Source: Aralia elata
Taxonomy: Eukaryota; Streptophyta; Magnoliopsida; Apiales; Araliaceae
Direction: 5' to 3'
Length of the DNA stretch: 64,000 nucleotides
Assembly: GCA_034770075.1 (NCBI GenBank)
Contig: CM068384.1
Location: 40,645,182 to 40,709,181, forward strand
This document shows positions 1 through 11,156 of this stretch, piece by piece. The notes below the pieces were generated by a model that saw nothing but the letters and a program-made list of their open reading frames with translations, was not told the origin of the DNA and did not search any database. The translations under genes were made by a program, and so were the position numbers. Within the stretch, counting starts at the first letter, position 1, and each line of letters opens with the position of its first letter.

Positions 1-2571
1 CTTATTACTTCGTTCTAGTTTGATTAGCATCAGAAGGAGCAATCTCATCACTATCGCGTTCAAAACGATGTGTACATCTCACACAAGTCTTGATTTAGGG
101 AGACCTTCTTATTGGTTCATTAGTTCCTTCAAATTGTCAAATAAAGAGGTGATTAGGAGTCTTATTACTTCGTTCTAGTTCGATTAGCATCTAAAGGAGC
201 AATCTCATCACTATCGCGTTCAAAACGATGTGTACATCTCACACAAGTCTCGATTTAGGGAAGCCTTCTTATTGTTTCGTTAGTTTCCTTCAAATTATCA
301 AAGAAAGAGGTGATTAGGAGTTTTATTACTTCGTTCTAGTTTGATTAGCATCTAAAGGAGCAATCTCATCACTATCGCGTTCAAAACGATGTGTACATCT
401 CACACAAGTCTCGATTTATGGAAGCCTTCTTATTGTTTCGTTAGTTTCCTTCAAATTATCAAAGAAAGAGGTGATTAGGAGTCTTATTACTTCGTTCTAG
501 TTTGATTAGCATCTAAAGGAGCAATCTCATCACTATCGCGTTCAAAACGATGTGTACATCTCACACAAGTCTCGATTTAGGGAAGCCTTCTTATTGTTTC
601 GTTAGTTTCCTTCAAATTATCAAAGAAAGAGGTGATTAGGAGTCTTATTACTTCGTTCTAGTTTGATTAGCATCTAAAGGAGCAATCTCATCACTATCGC
701 GTTCAAAACGATGTGTACATCACACACAAGTCTCGATTTAGGGAAGCCTTCTTATTGTTTCGTTAGTTTTCTTCAAATTATCAAAGAAAGAGGTGATTAG
801 GAGTCTTATTACTTCGTTCTAGTTTGATTAGCATCTAAAGGAGTAATCTAATCACTATCGCGTTCAAAACGATGTGTACATCTCACACAATTCTCGATTT
901 AGGGAAGCCTTCTTATTGTTTCGTTAGTTCCTTCAAATTATCAAAGAAAGAGGTGATTAGGAGTCTTATTACTTCGTTCTAGTTTGACTAGCATCAAAAG
1001 GTGCAATCTCATCACTATCGCGTTCAAAAAGATGTGTACATCTCACACAAGTCTCGATTTAGGGAGACCTTCTTATTGTTTCGTTAGTTTCCTTCAAATT
1101 GTCAAAGAAAGAGGTGATTAGGAGTCTTATTACTTCGTTCTAGTTTGATTAGCATCAGAAGGAGCAATCTCATCACTATGGCGTTCAAAACGATGTGTAC
1201 ATCTCACACAAGTCTTGATTTAGGGAGACCTTCTTATTGGTTCATTAGTTCCTTCAAATTGTCAAAGAAAGAGGTGATTAGGAGTCTTATTACTTCGTTC
1301 TAGTTTGATTAGCATCAGAAGGAGCAATCTCATCACTATCGCGTTCAAACAATGTGTACATCTCACACAAGTCTTGATTTAGGGAGACCTTCTTATTGGT
1401 TCATTAGTTCCTTCAAATTGTCAAATAAAGAGGTGATTAGGAGTCATATTACTTCGTTCTAGTTCGATTAGCATCTAAAGGAGCAATCTCATCACTATCG
1501 CGTTCAAAACGATGTGTACATCTCACACAAGTCTCGATTTAGGGAAGCCTTCTTATTGTTTCGTTAGTTTCCTTCAAATTATCAAAGAAAGAGGTGATTA
1601 GGAGTCTTATTACTTCGTTCTAGTTTGATTAGCATCTAAAGGAGCAATCTCATCACTATCGCGTTCTAAACGATGTGTACATCTCACACAAGTCTCGATT
1701 TAGGGAAGCCTTCTTATTGTTTCGTTAGTTTCCTTCAAATCATCAAAGAAAGAGGTGATTAGGAGTCTTATTACTTCGTTCTAGTTCGATTAGCATCTAA
1801 AGGAGCAATCTCATCACTATCGCGTTCTATACGATGTGTACATCTCACACAAGTCTCGATTTAGGGAAGCCTTCTTATTGTTTCGTTAGTTTCCTTCAAA
1901 TCATCAAAGAAAGAGGTGATTAGGAGTCTTATTACTTCGTTCTAGTTCGATTAGCATCTAAAGGAGCAATCTCATCACTATCGCGTTCAAAACGATGTGT
2001 ACATCTCACACAAGTCTCGATTTAGGGAAGCCTTCTTATTGTTTCGTTAGTTTCCTTCAAATTATCAAAGAAAGAGGTGATTAGGAGTCTTATTACTTCG
2101 TTCTAGTTTGATTAGCATCTAAAGGAGTAATCTCATCACTATCGCGTTCAAAACGATGTGTACATCTCACACAAGTCTCGATTTAGGGAAGCCTTCTTAT
2201 TGTTTCGTTAGTTTCCTTCAAATTATCAAAGAAAGAGGTGATTAGGAGTCTTATTACTTCGTTATAGTTTGACTAGCATCAAAAGGTGCAATCTCATCAC
2301 TATCGCGTTCAAAACGATGTGTACATCTCACACAATTCTCGATTTAGGGAGACCTTCTTATTGTTTCGTTAGTTTCCTTCAAATTGTCAAAGAAAGAGGT
2401 GATTAGGAGTCTTATTACTTCGTTCTAGTTTGATTAGCATCAGAAGGAGCAATCTCATCACTATGGCGTTCAAAACGATGTGTACATCTCACACAAGTCT
2501 TGATTTAGGGAGACCTTCTTATTGGTTCATTAGTTCCTTCAAATTGTCAAAGAAAGAGGTGATTAGGAGTC
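1..2571. repeat. Higher-order repeat, eight monomers per 1,285-bp unit
   Basis: Diagnostic variants recur at a fixed offset of about 1,285 bp. The type-C monomer motif gactagcatcaaaag is at 986 and 2271. The atggcg variant is at 1178 and 2463. The gagtaatc variant is at 841 and 2125, and the ataaagag variant at 141 and 1425. The monomer order is A B B B B B C A, seen twice in succession. Past 2.6 kb this order breaks down, although part of it (the ataaag variant followed by a cgattagc monomer) recurs near 5775-5820. Confidence 0.85.
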
Positions 2572-5500
2572 TTATTACTTCGTTCTAGTTTGATTAGCAT
2601 CAGAAGGAGCAATCTCATCACTATCGCGTTTAAAACGATGTGAACATCTCACACAAGTCTTGATTTAGGGAGACCTTCTTATTGGTTCATTAGTTCCTTC
2701 AAATTGTCAAAGAAAGAGGTGATTAGGAGTCATATTACTTCGTTCTAGTTTGATTAACATCTAAAGGAGCAATCTCATCACTATCGCGTTCAAAACGATG
2801 TGTACATCTCACACAAGTCTCGATTTAGGGAAGCCTTCTTATTGTTTCGTTAGTTTCCTTCAAATTATCAAAGAAAGAGGTGATTAGGAGTCTTATTACT
2901 TCGTTCTAGTTTGATTAGCATCTAAAGGAGCAAATCTCATCACTATCGCGTTCAAAACGATGTGTACATCTCACACAAGTCTCGATTTAGGGAAGCCTTC
3001 TTATTGTTTCGTTAGTTTCCTTCAAATTATCAAAGAAAGAGGTGATTAGGAGTCTTATTACTTCGTTCTAGTTCGATTAGCATCTAAAGGAGCAATCTCA
3101 TCACTATCGCGTTCAAAACGATGTGTACATTTCACACAAGTCTCGATTTAGGGAAGCCTTCTTATTGTTTCGTTAGTTTCCTTCAAATTATCAAAGAAAG
3201 AGGTGATTAGGAGTCTTATTACTTCGTTCTAGTTTGACTAGCATCAGAAGGAGTCTTATTACTTCGTTCTAGTTTGATTAGCATCAGAAAAAGCAATCTC
3301 ATCACTATCGCGTTCAACAAAATGTGTACATCTCACACAAGTCTTGATTTAGGGAGACCTTCTTATTGGTTCATTAGTTCCTTCAAATTGTCAAAGAAAG
3401 AGGTGATTAGGAGTCTTATTACTTCGTTCTAGTTTGATTAGCATCTAAAGGAGCAATCTCATCACTATCGCGTTCAAAACGATGTGTACATCTCACACAA
3501 GTCTCGATTTAGGGAAGCCTTCTTATTGTTTCGTTAGTTTCCTTCAAATTATCAAAGAAAGAGGTGATTAGGAGTCTTATTGCTTCGTTCTAGTTTGATT
3601 AGCATCAGAAGGAGCAATCTCATCACTATCGCGTTCAAAACGATGTGTACATCTCACACAAGTCTTGATTTAGGGAGACCATCTTATTGGTTCATTAGTT
3701 CCTTCAAATTGTCAAAGAAAGAGGTGATTAGGAGTCATATTACTTCGTTCTAGTTTGATTAGCATCAGAAGGAGCAATCTCATCACTATCGCGTTCAAAA
3801 CGATGTGTACATCTCACACAAGTCTCGATTTAGGGGAAGCCTTCTTATTGTTTTGGTTAGTTTCCTTTAAATTATCAAAGAAAGAGGTGATTAGGAGTCT
3901 TATTTACTTCGTTCTAGTTTGATTAGCATCTAAAAGGAGCAATCTCATCACTATCGCGTTCAAAACGATGTGTACATCTCAGACAAGTCTCGATTTAGGG
4001 AAGCCTTCTTATTGTTTCGTTAGTTTCCTTCAAATTATCAAAGAAAGAGGTGATTAGGAGTCTTATTACTTCGTTCTAGTTTGATTAGCATCTAAAGGAG
4101 CAATCTCATCACTATCGCGTTCAAAACGATTTGTACATCTCACACAAGTCTCGATTTAGGGAAGCCTTCTTATTGTTTCGTTAGTTTCCTTCAAATTATC
4201 AAAGAAAGAGGTGATTAGGAGTCTTACTTCGTTCTATTGACTATCATTAGAAGGAGGCTTATTACTTCGTTCTAGTTTGATTAGCATCAGAAAGAGCAAT
4301 CTCATCACTATCGCGTTCAAAACAATGTGTACATATTACACAACTCTTGATATAGGGAGACCTTCCTATTGTTTCGTTAGTTTCATTCAAATTGTCAAAG
4401 AAAGAGGTGATTAGGAGTCTTATTACTTCGTTCTAGTTTGATTAGAATCTAAATGAGCAATCTCATCACTATCGCCTTCAAAAACGATGTGTACATCTCA
4501 CACTAGTCTCGATTTAGGGAGACCTTCTTATTGTTTTGTTAGTTTCCTTCAAATTGTCAAAGAAAGAGAGGTGATTAGGAAGTCTTATTGCTTCGTTCTA
4601 GTTTGATTAGCATCAGAAGGAGCAATCTCATCACTATGGCGTTCAAAACGATGTGTACATCTCACACAAGTCCCTTGATTAGGGAGACCTTCTTATTGGT
4701 TTTTCATTAGTTCCTTCAAATTGTCAAAGAAAGAGGTGATTAGGAGTTCATATTACTTCGTTCTAGTTTTGCTTAGCATCAGAAGGAGCAATCTCATCAC
4801 TATCGCGTTCAAAAAAAACGATGTGTACATCTCACACAAGTCTCGATTTAGGGAAGCCTTCTTATTGTTTTGTTAGTTTCCTTTAAATTATCAAAGAAAG
4901 TGGTGATTAGGATTCTTATTACTTCGTTCTAGTTTGATTAGCATCAGAATGAGTCTTATTACTACGTTCTAGTTTGATTAGCATCAGAATAAGCAATCTC
5001 ATCACTATCGCGTTCAAAACAATGTGTTCATCTCACACAAGTCTTGATTTAGGGAGACCTTCTTATTGGCTCATTAGTTCCTTCAAATTGTCAAAGAAAG
5101 AGGTGATTAGGGGTCTTATTAGTTCGTTCTAGTTTGACTAGCATCAAAAGGTGCGATCTCATCACTATAGCATTCAAAACGATGTGTACATCTCACACAA
5201 GTCTCGATTTAGGGAGACCTTCGAATTGGTTCATTAGTTCCTTCAAATTATTAAAGAAGGAGGTGATTAGGAGTCATATTACTTCGTTCTATTTTGATTA
5301 GCATCTAAAAGAGCAATCTCATCACTATCGCGTTCAAAACGATGTGTACATCTCACACAAGTCTCGATTTAGGGAAGCCTTCTTATTGTTTTGTTAGTTT
5401 CCTTCAAATTATCAAAGAAAGTGGTGATTAGGAGTCTTATTACTTCGTTCTAGTTTGATTAGCATCAGAAGGAGTCTTATTACTTCGTTCTAGTTTGATT

Positions 5501-6004
5501 AGCATCAGAAGAAGCAATCTCATCACTATCGCGTTCAAAACAATGTGTACATCTCACACAAGTCTTGATTTAGGGAGACCTTCTTATTGGTTCATTAGTT
5601 CCTTCAAATTGTCAAAGAAAGAGGTGATTAGGAGTTTTATTACTTCGTTCTAGTTTGATTAGCATCAGAAGGAGCAATCTCATCACTATCGCGTTTAAAA
5701 CGATGTGTACATCTCACACAAGTCTTGATTTAGGGAGACCTTCTTATTGGTTCATTAGTTCCTTCAAATTGTCAAATAAAGAGGTGATTAGGAGTCATAT
5801 TACTTCGTTCTAGTTCGATTAGCATCTAAAGGAGCAATCTCATCACTATCGCGTTCAAAATGATGTGTACATCTCACACAAGTCTCGATTTAGGGAAGCC
5901 TTCTTATTGTTTCGTTAGTTTCCTTCAAATTATCAAAGATAGAGGTGATTAAGAGTTTTATTACTTCGTTCTAGTTTGATTAGCATCCGAAGGAGCAATC
6001 TCAT
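1..6004. repeat. Satellite array, monomer ~160-161 bp
   Basis: Head-to-tail repeats begin with a CTTATTACTTCGTTCTAG motif about every 160-161 bp. By eye there are about 36 full-length monomers, four truncated units of ~34 bp and a partial last copy that ends near 6004. Two main monomer types alternate. Type A has catcagaagg, gggagacc, ggttcatt and aattgtc; type B has catctaaagg, gggaagcc, gtttcgtt and aattatc. A rarer type C has gactagcatcaaaaggtgc. Copies after about 3.8 kb carry more indels than the first 2.7 kb. The array continues beyond the left edge. No reading frame is conserved, so it is non-coding satellite; whether it is centromeric is unknown. Confidence 0.97.
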
Positions 6005-6600
6005 CAAAAAGAAATTGAAAAAAAGATTGAGTGTGCAAAAGAAAAGTGTGAAAAAGAGAATGAAAAGAAACGAGAGAATAAAAAGAATGAGAGTGAAAAC
6101 AAACGAGAGAAAGAAACAGTGGAGAGTAAGAGTGAAAAAAGAGAGGAGAGTGAGTTGGAAAGTGAGTTGTATTTTGAAAAGCCAATGACTATACATTCGT
6201 ACAAGACGACACTTTTGAATACCAACCAGATTAACTCTTCTTTGGCTAGTTCTATTGTTTCTCTTATACAGGTGATTGAGGATATACCTCGAGCTATCAT
6301 TCCATATCAGCCAGCTTGTAGTATTCCCGAGGAGACGACGGAGTTACTAAGGCGGGTTGGAAAGTTGATGGAGTCCAACTTCATCGAAGTGGGTATCGTG
6401 AGAGAAAGCATTAGTGCGTGTGCTATTCATGAGATCTTAGTACCTAAGGAGGATAAGATGTTTAGCTTGTGCATCGATTTCGAATTGGTAAACAAGTATC
6501 GTTTTCTTTACTTAGATAATATGTTTGATAAATTGCATAGTGCTTGTGTTTTATCTACATTGGAAAATGACCATGTGATGATATTGCCTAGTCCAGTTAG
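6005..6600 (+). pseudogene. Ty3/gypsy pol remnant: linker plus RT N-terminus
   Basis: An open frame runs from the satellite junction to about 6622. The first ~40 codons are Lys/Glu-rich, like the charged linker before RT in some plant Ty3/gypsy polyproteins. The next part has the recognisable order of an RT N-terminus: the PEE segment near 6328, a GIVRES(I)S segment near 6395, ILVPKED near 6437, CIDF near 6470 and an NKYRF-like segment near 6490. Similarity fades after LSTLE (about 6565). Spacing between motifs is compressed or altered, and the catalytic DD region and everything after it are missing, so this is a decayed fragment. No gag or LTR of the same element is visible on this strand. 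Clade not determined. Confidence 0.75.
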
Positions 6601-6603
6601 CTT

Positions 6604-7505
6604 AAGAGAATGTGCGATATGACCCTCCTGCCCGCAGTTGAAGCATACCCTCTTACCCTTCAAACAAGCACCCATATGACTCTTTCCACAGTTGCTGCAC
6701 ACCTCCATCTTCTTCTTCTGATTACCCTGCTGACTTCCCACAGAGTTACTATCATTCCATTTCCTCTTCTGGCCACTTCCCCTGTGACTACCACTTGTCT
6801 TATTTTCTTCACACCTCCATCTTCTTCCTCTGCTCCTGATTATACTTGGACAGAGCATCACTGCCTCCTTCAGCGATAATTGCCTTCTCCAGCACCGCCG
6901 CAAATGAGTTCAGTTGAAACATTGAAACTCGGCTATACAACCAGGGCTTCAATCCCTGCTCAAACCTTCTGGCCTTTTGCTCATCTGTGTTGACCTGATA
7001 TGGCGCAAACCTCGCCAGCTCATTGAATTTTGCAGCATATTCAGGTACCGTCATGGTACCTTGCTTCAGCTCTAGAAACTGCACCTCCATCTGATTCTGA
7101 GCACTTGTTGGGAAATAGGTCTCGAAAAATATTTCCTTAAATCGTTCCCACGGAATAATCCCTTGGCCACCTCGAGTCTTGTTCGCCTGCCACCAGTAGC
7201 TGGCTTCTGATTTCAGCATAAAGGTTGCAAATGCCGTCTTCTGGTTATCACTGACCCTGGCGACATCGAATATTCTTCATCTCCATGACCCAAGTCTGTG
7301 CTTCAATCGGATTCATGGAACCGTGAAACTCCAGAGGTCCAACTGCTTTGAAGTATTTAAAGGTCGTAGCCTGAGCTTGGGGTTGATTCGCGAATGCTCC
7401 AGTTAATAGATTCACTAACTGCTGCATTGGGTTAGTGTTGGCTTCTTCGTTGTTTGTAGATCCCTCAGGAGTTTGTTGACGGGTTGATTGTCTTCTTGGC
7501 GGCAT
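6604..7505 (-). pseudogene. Gag of element A, truncated and frameshifted
   Basis: Gag starts at 7505 with MPPRRQ and has the family features in order: an NPMQQLVNLL helix, FKYFKAVGPLEF, a PIEAQTW segment, then after a break YWW (about 7195), FLELKQG, YAAKFNELARF, KARRFEQGLKPW, and zinc knuckles CSNCGKSHMGAC and CFNCGQEGH. The capsid reading changes frame near 7220-7260 and again near 6810, so at least two frameshifts separate the parts. The reading is cut inside the second knuckle, where the sequence passes into the plus-strand RT fragment. The product would package element RNA; this copy cannot make it. Confidence 0.85.
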
Positions 7506-7802
7506 TTTACTGTTAGAAAATTCGCGTTATTAGATTTTTTTTTCTCAAATACAAAACATTTAAGTCTCAACTTAAACATTTATAAACAATACTTAACACA
7601 CAACACATTTGATAAACTTTCGCATTTTATTCATTACTGCTTCAAAACATAATAAAGATAACATCGTAGTTATTTACATCAAATCATCTATCCTGAAATC
7701 ATAAAGTTCCAGGATTACATCATTATTCTATCCCATTATATAAGACTGGGATTTACAACTTATTAACTCATAAATTTTCATAATAACATAACTAATCATA
7801 AT
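7506..7802. other. Spacer between gag and pre-gag ORF of element A
   Basis: About 300 bp of AT-rich DNA with no reading frame shared with B or D. In all related elements here a similar spacer separates the pre-gag ORF from gag. I see no splice-site pair or other signal I can support. Confidence 0.6.
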
Positions 7803-8611
7803 CTATGATGACATCCCACGGCGCACAGCTTCCTTCCGTTCCTGCTCCATAATACGAGTCACCATCCTTCGATCCACCATATCTGGATGACGATGAACTC
7901 GATCCCGAGCTCTATCTACCGTGGTGTGAAAGATATACTCCATCTAATCAATCTTGGCCTTCTTTGACCGCACCTCACATTCAACACGATCTGCGCGGTT
8001 AGTCTCCCTCAACCAAGCAGTCTCAGCTCTCGCCCGCTTAGCTGACTCCTCTTTCAACTCATCTCGTACAATTTCATTTCTGGCTATCAGTTGTCCTCGT
8101 CGATACTCCGACTGTGCTAGCCTCTGCTCAGCCTCTGCAAGACGTGATGAAAGGTCTTGGATCTCAGCATCCTTCTGCTCTAAAGTGGCTTGACATTCCA
8201 CAACCTGTTCTCCTAACTCCTTCTTCTCACTCTCTACATGAACCAGCTTCCACTCCACGTCTCCAAGACGTATATCGAGCTCCTCAATCTCACTACTCTT
8301 CTGCTCCAAGGCAGTCTGTCGCTCCGCCAGCTGCCTCTCTAACTCCTCCACTCTGTCTTGCAACTCTATGTTGCGATCATATACCTGCTCATACATCTGA
8401 ACACCTAAGGAAGATAGTGATATCCCCTCAGGGTCTTCCTCCTCCTCCTCAACCTCCTCCGGATCCTCCTCAGGATCAGTCTCAGGCTCGTACTCGTAAC
8501 CTGTAACTGTAATCAATGGGGATGGCTCCCTCTGCACTAGCTGCTCATGAACTACATGAATATCTCGGGGCTCCTCCCCCTAGCCTGGCTGGGCTCTCCT
8601 CTATCAGTCAT
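7803..8611 (-). pseudogene. Pre-gag coiled-coil ORF of element A
   Basis: This reading frame lies between the primer site and gag. The likely start is the ATG at 8611, which aligns with the starts of the same ORF in B and D. A frameshift in a G-rich run near 8565 precedes the EPRDIHVVH segment shared with B. An acidic stretch rich in Glu/Asp (EEEEDPE near 8440) is followed by roughly 140 residues of heptad-like, Glu/Gln/Leu/Arg-rich sequence predicted by eye to be a coiled coil. An in-frame TAG at 7944-7946 interrupts it, but the same frame continues to 7803 with a tail similar to that of B. I do not recognise a named family; the function is unknown. Confidence 0.75.
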
Positions 8612-8833
8612 CCTGATAACAAAATTTTAAATTTTAATTACTAGTCGATAATACTCGCGAGCACATAAGTTTATTATCAAATAAGCACATAACACGTAAT
8701 CAGTTTATTATCTTTCATGAATTTCCGTAATTCATTCCTTAGAACTCGATAAGAGTTTGTCACCTCTATATTATCTATCTTCTAAAAGGATACTACCCTA
8801 AGGTTTTCCCCACCTAAAGGTTCATAACCTACA

Positions 8834-8845
8834 GCTCTGATACCA
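8834..8845 (-). other. Primer binding site of element A (initiator-Met tRNA)
   Basis: On the minus strand this reads TGGTATCAGAGC, complementary to the 3' end of plant initiator-Met tRNA, three bases inside the LTR end at 8849. It fixes the orientation and the 5' LTR boundary. Confidence 0.9.
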
Positions 8846-9116
8846 ACCTGTGACACCCCCAAATCCAGGTGACACCCCCAAATACGGTAGACTACTATTA
8901 TCATACCTGTACAAATTTCACATTTTTCTGGGCTATATAAACTGAGTTATTACAGTTTAATTTTAAAATCACACTTTCTTATAAAAGCCATAACTTCACT
9001 ATTGTACATCCACAAATTCTCATCTTTGGACAGAACTTAGTTAACTTGATATACTATAATACTACAAAAGATCAGAATTTTTAGAGCATCAAAAGTGGTC
9101 GAAACTGCCCTTTTCC

Positions 9117-9138
9117 AAAACTGGCCTGGAACAGTTTT
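9117..9138 (-). other. Hairpin in LTR A leader region
   Basis: Inverted arms AAAACTG and CAGTTTT flank an 8-base loop, about 590 bp downstream of the TATA box. It is in the same relative place as the GC-rich palindromes of LTRs B, C and E but is AT-rich and weaker. Confidence 0.4.
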
Positions 9139-9722
9139 TATTTTCCAGATTTGGTTACTCGGGTGGACAGTTTTGCAAAACGCATGCCAAGGGTTGCTAG
9201 TTTAACCATTTTGAGTGCTACCACTTGGTTTTAACAGATAACTCATAGATCTAACACTTCTCTTTTACGAATCATGAAAATAATTTGTAGATTTCAAATG
9301 GTAGTGCTTCAAAGTAGGCAGAAATTAGGGTTTTCTAACTCTAGAAAACTATTTTTCATTTCTTCCTTTAATCAAACTTTTTAACAGACAAAATGGCAAG
9401 ATCTATACATAGAACACCATATAACTTGTAGATCAAAGTTTTTAGAGCTTTAAAATATTAGATCTTTATTTCATCAAACCATCAAAATAAAATACATAAA
9501 CTAAGTGTTTAGGGTTTGATTTTTATACATTGTTCTTATTGCTCTCTTTCTTCTCCTTCCACAATATATTACAAAGCTAGATGGTATGAGAAAAATTTCT
9601 TCCCTCCTTCCTCTATGTGGCTGCCAAATTTTCTAGCTCTTTCTCCCTTTCTGTTGTGTTTCTTTCTTAAGCAAATTTTGAAAATGAGAAGTAAACTTTT
9701 TAATTGAAATGAAATGAGTGGG

Positions 9723-9730
9723 TTTTTATA
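9723..9730 (-). promoter_or_regulatory. TATA box of LTR A
   Basis: The minus strand reads CTTATAAAAACCCACTC. It is the best TATA match in this LTR, about 1,160 bp from the LTR start, matching the arrangement in LTR C (CTTATAAAACC). Transcription would run toward lower coordinates into the element. Confidence 0.55.
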
Positions 9731-10886
9731 AGACTAAAAATATATACATATAGCTTGTGTATATTCATATAAATCTCCCAACATATCTTCATCTTCTCTC
9801 TCTAATATCTTGCAAATCTAGCAAATCCAAGGAAATTTCAAAGGCTAGCTATATAGGGAGACACCTAAGCTATTAATTAGACTTTGAAAAAAATAATTCC
9901 CATGTGCCAAATCTCCTTCACATTTTCGCCCATCTCCTCCATTATTGCCCAAATTTTGATTTTTGTTTATTTGCTTTATTTATGTGTTTTATCTTCTAGA
10001 AATTCCAATACAACATGGGCTAAAGATTTGGGCCATATCCTTTAATCATTTAGGCTCTCTAATAAATTGTTTGGGCTCTCTAACTTAAATTGTTTGGGCC
10101 ATGCAATAATCATAGGTCCAACTCATGAATTTTAAATTACCCTAATTATTTAATTAGGCTTTCTAATCCACACATTTTGGATTTAAATAATTACTCATGT
10201 AGATTTAATTATATAACCCAAGTAGACTTGCTTTAATTAGGTTTAAAATAATTTATTAAGTTGAGACATGTTACATAAATCTCTCAGTGTTAGTTCACTA
10301 GTACATAGATTAAATACTATGATTTTTTATTTAATAACTATAACCCTTATGTTATTTAATCCCCGTGCCTAATATGTAATTAGGTTATATAACTTTCTTT
10401 TTATTTGTTCATTATATAATAAACAAATAAATATATTCAAATAATATACATATTCATTTAATCACATATTCATTCTATATAAGTCACAAAGTGTTCAATA
10501 CATTGATAAATAATCTAATATTCTTATTTCTTGGCTTTCCTTTTTGTTCCACTAATTCATTAATTCAATTAACCCTAATTGGCTTAATGAATTATTACAC
10601 ATATTTAACCACTTTATATTAGTCATCCGAATTAATCTCTTAATTAGTATAAATCTTTTTATTTACCATTCAAGATCAACATGCAAGCTATGTTAATTTC
10701 CAACATAAGCTTATCCTGCTTTTTCTTTAATCTATTAGATTAATTATTCATCTTGGCCTCCTTTTCATTTCTTATTCAATTTAAAATAAATAATTAACTA
10801 ACTTACTTAATTCATATCACATAATACCTATTCACTCATATGCTCAAAGTAATAATAATAAATAAAAAAAATTCTCGGTCCTTACA

Positions 10887-11156
10887 TCCCTCTCACAATT
10901 AATTGAACGAGTGCGTCTTACGCTCCATCTCATTCCTGTATTTATTGGGGAGTGTGCTTTTAAGCTCATTCTCAACCCACCATACAATGTAATATTTCAC
11001 GGAAGGATAAAATTTTCTATTTTCCCACAATTTTCTCATATTTCCCCCAAACTTAAATTAAAGCCTATATTCGCCTTAATTGAACTTGAAATAAGTTCAT
11101 AAGGTGTCAACAATTCATCTCACAACTATTCAACAATACAATCTTTCTAAAGATAA
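10887..11156. other. Unassigned AT-rich stretch between LTR A and LTR E
   Basis: 270 bp lying between the outer end of LTR A and the start of LTR E. It has a 63-codon open frame on the plus strand with no recognisable similarity. It could be target DNA older than both insertions. I cannot assign it. Confidence 0.5.

Larger units (their letters stand above)
6604..10886 (-). mobile_element. Element A: 5' half of a chromovirus-like Ty3/gypsy element
   Basis: Reading on the minus strand the order is LTR (10886-8849), primer binding site, pre-gag coiled-coil ORF, then gag, which stops abruptly near 6604 in the second zinc knuckle. Protease, RT, integrase and the 3' LTR are absent. The left junction abuts the plus-strand RT remnant, so a deletion or rearrangement joined two unrelated elements. 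Gag and pre-gag resemble elements B and D, which places A in the same broad chromovirus group, although its LTR is shorter (about 2.0 kb against 3.6-3.7 kb). Confidence 0.85.
8849..10886 (-). repeat. 5' LTR of element A
   Basis: The minus-strand LTR begins TGTAAGGACCGAGAAT at 10886 and ends with GGGGGTGTCACA at 8849, TG...CA like the B and D LTRs. The length is 2,038 bp. The terminal 15 bases GTGACACCCCCAAAT (plus strand) occur twice, at 8850-8864 and 8869-8883, a small tandem duplication at the LTR end. No partner 3' LTR is in the window, so no target duplication can be tested. Confidence 0.8.

Noticed and set aside
580..620. TTCGTTAG-type motif in the monomers as a possible CENP-B box
   Set aside because: Only the first few bases fit; the conserved CGGG part is missing in every monomer read.
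1..6004. Regularly repeated sequence that might suggest a CRISPR-like array
   Set aside because: Repeats are head-to-tail monomers without unique spacers, in plant DNA; this is a satellite.
5933..6300. Minus-strand open frames opposite the RT remnant, rich in Phe/Leu/Ser
   Set aside because: They are the complement of the Lys/Glu-rich linker and have no independent support.
7954..8506. Plus-strand open frames across the pre-gag ORF of A
   Set aside because: Shadow frames; codon pattern and homology support the minus strand.
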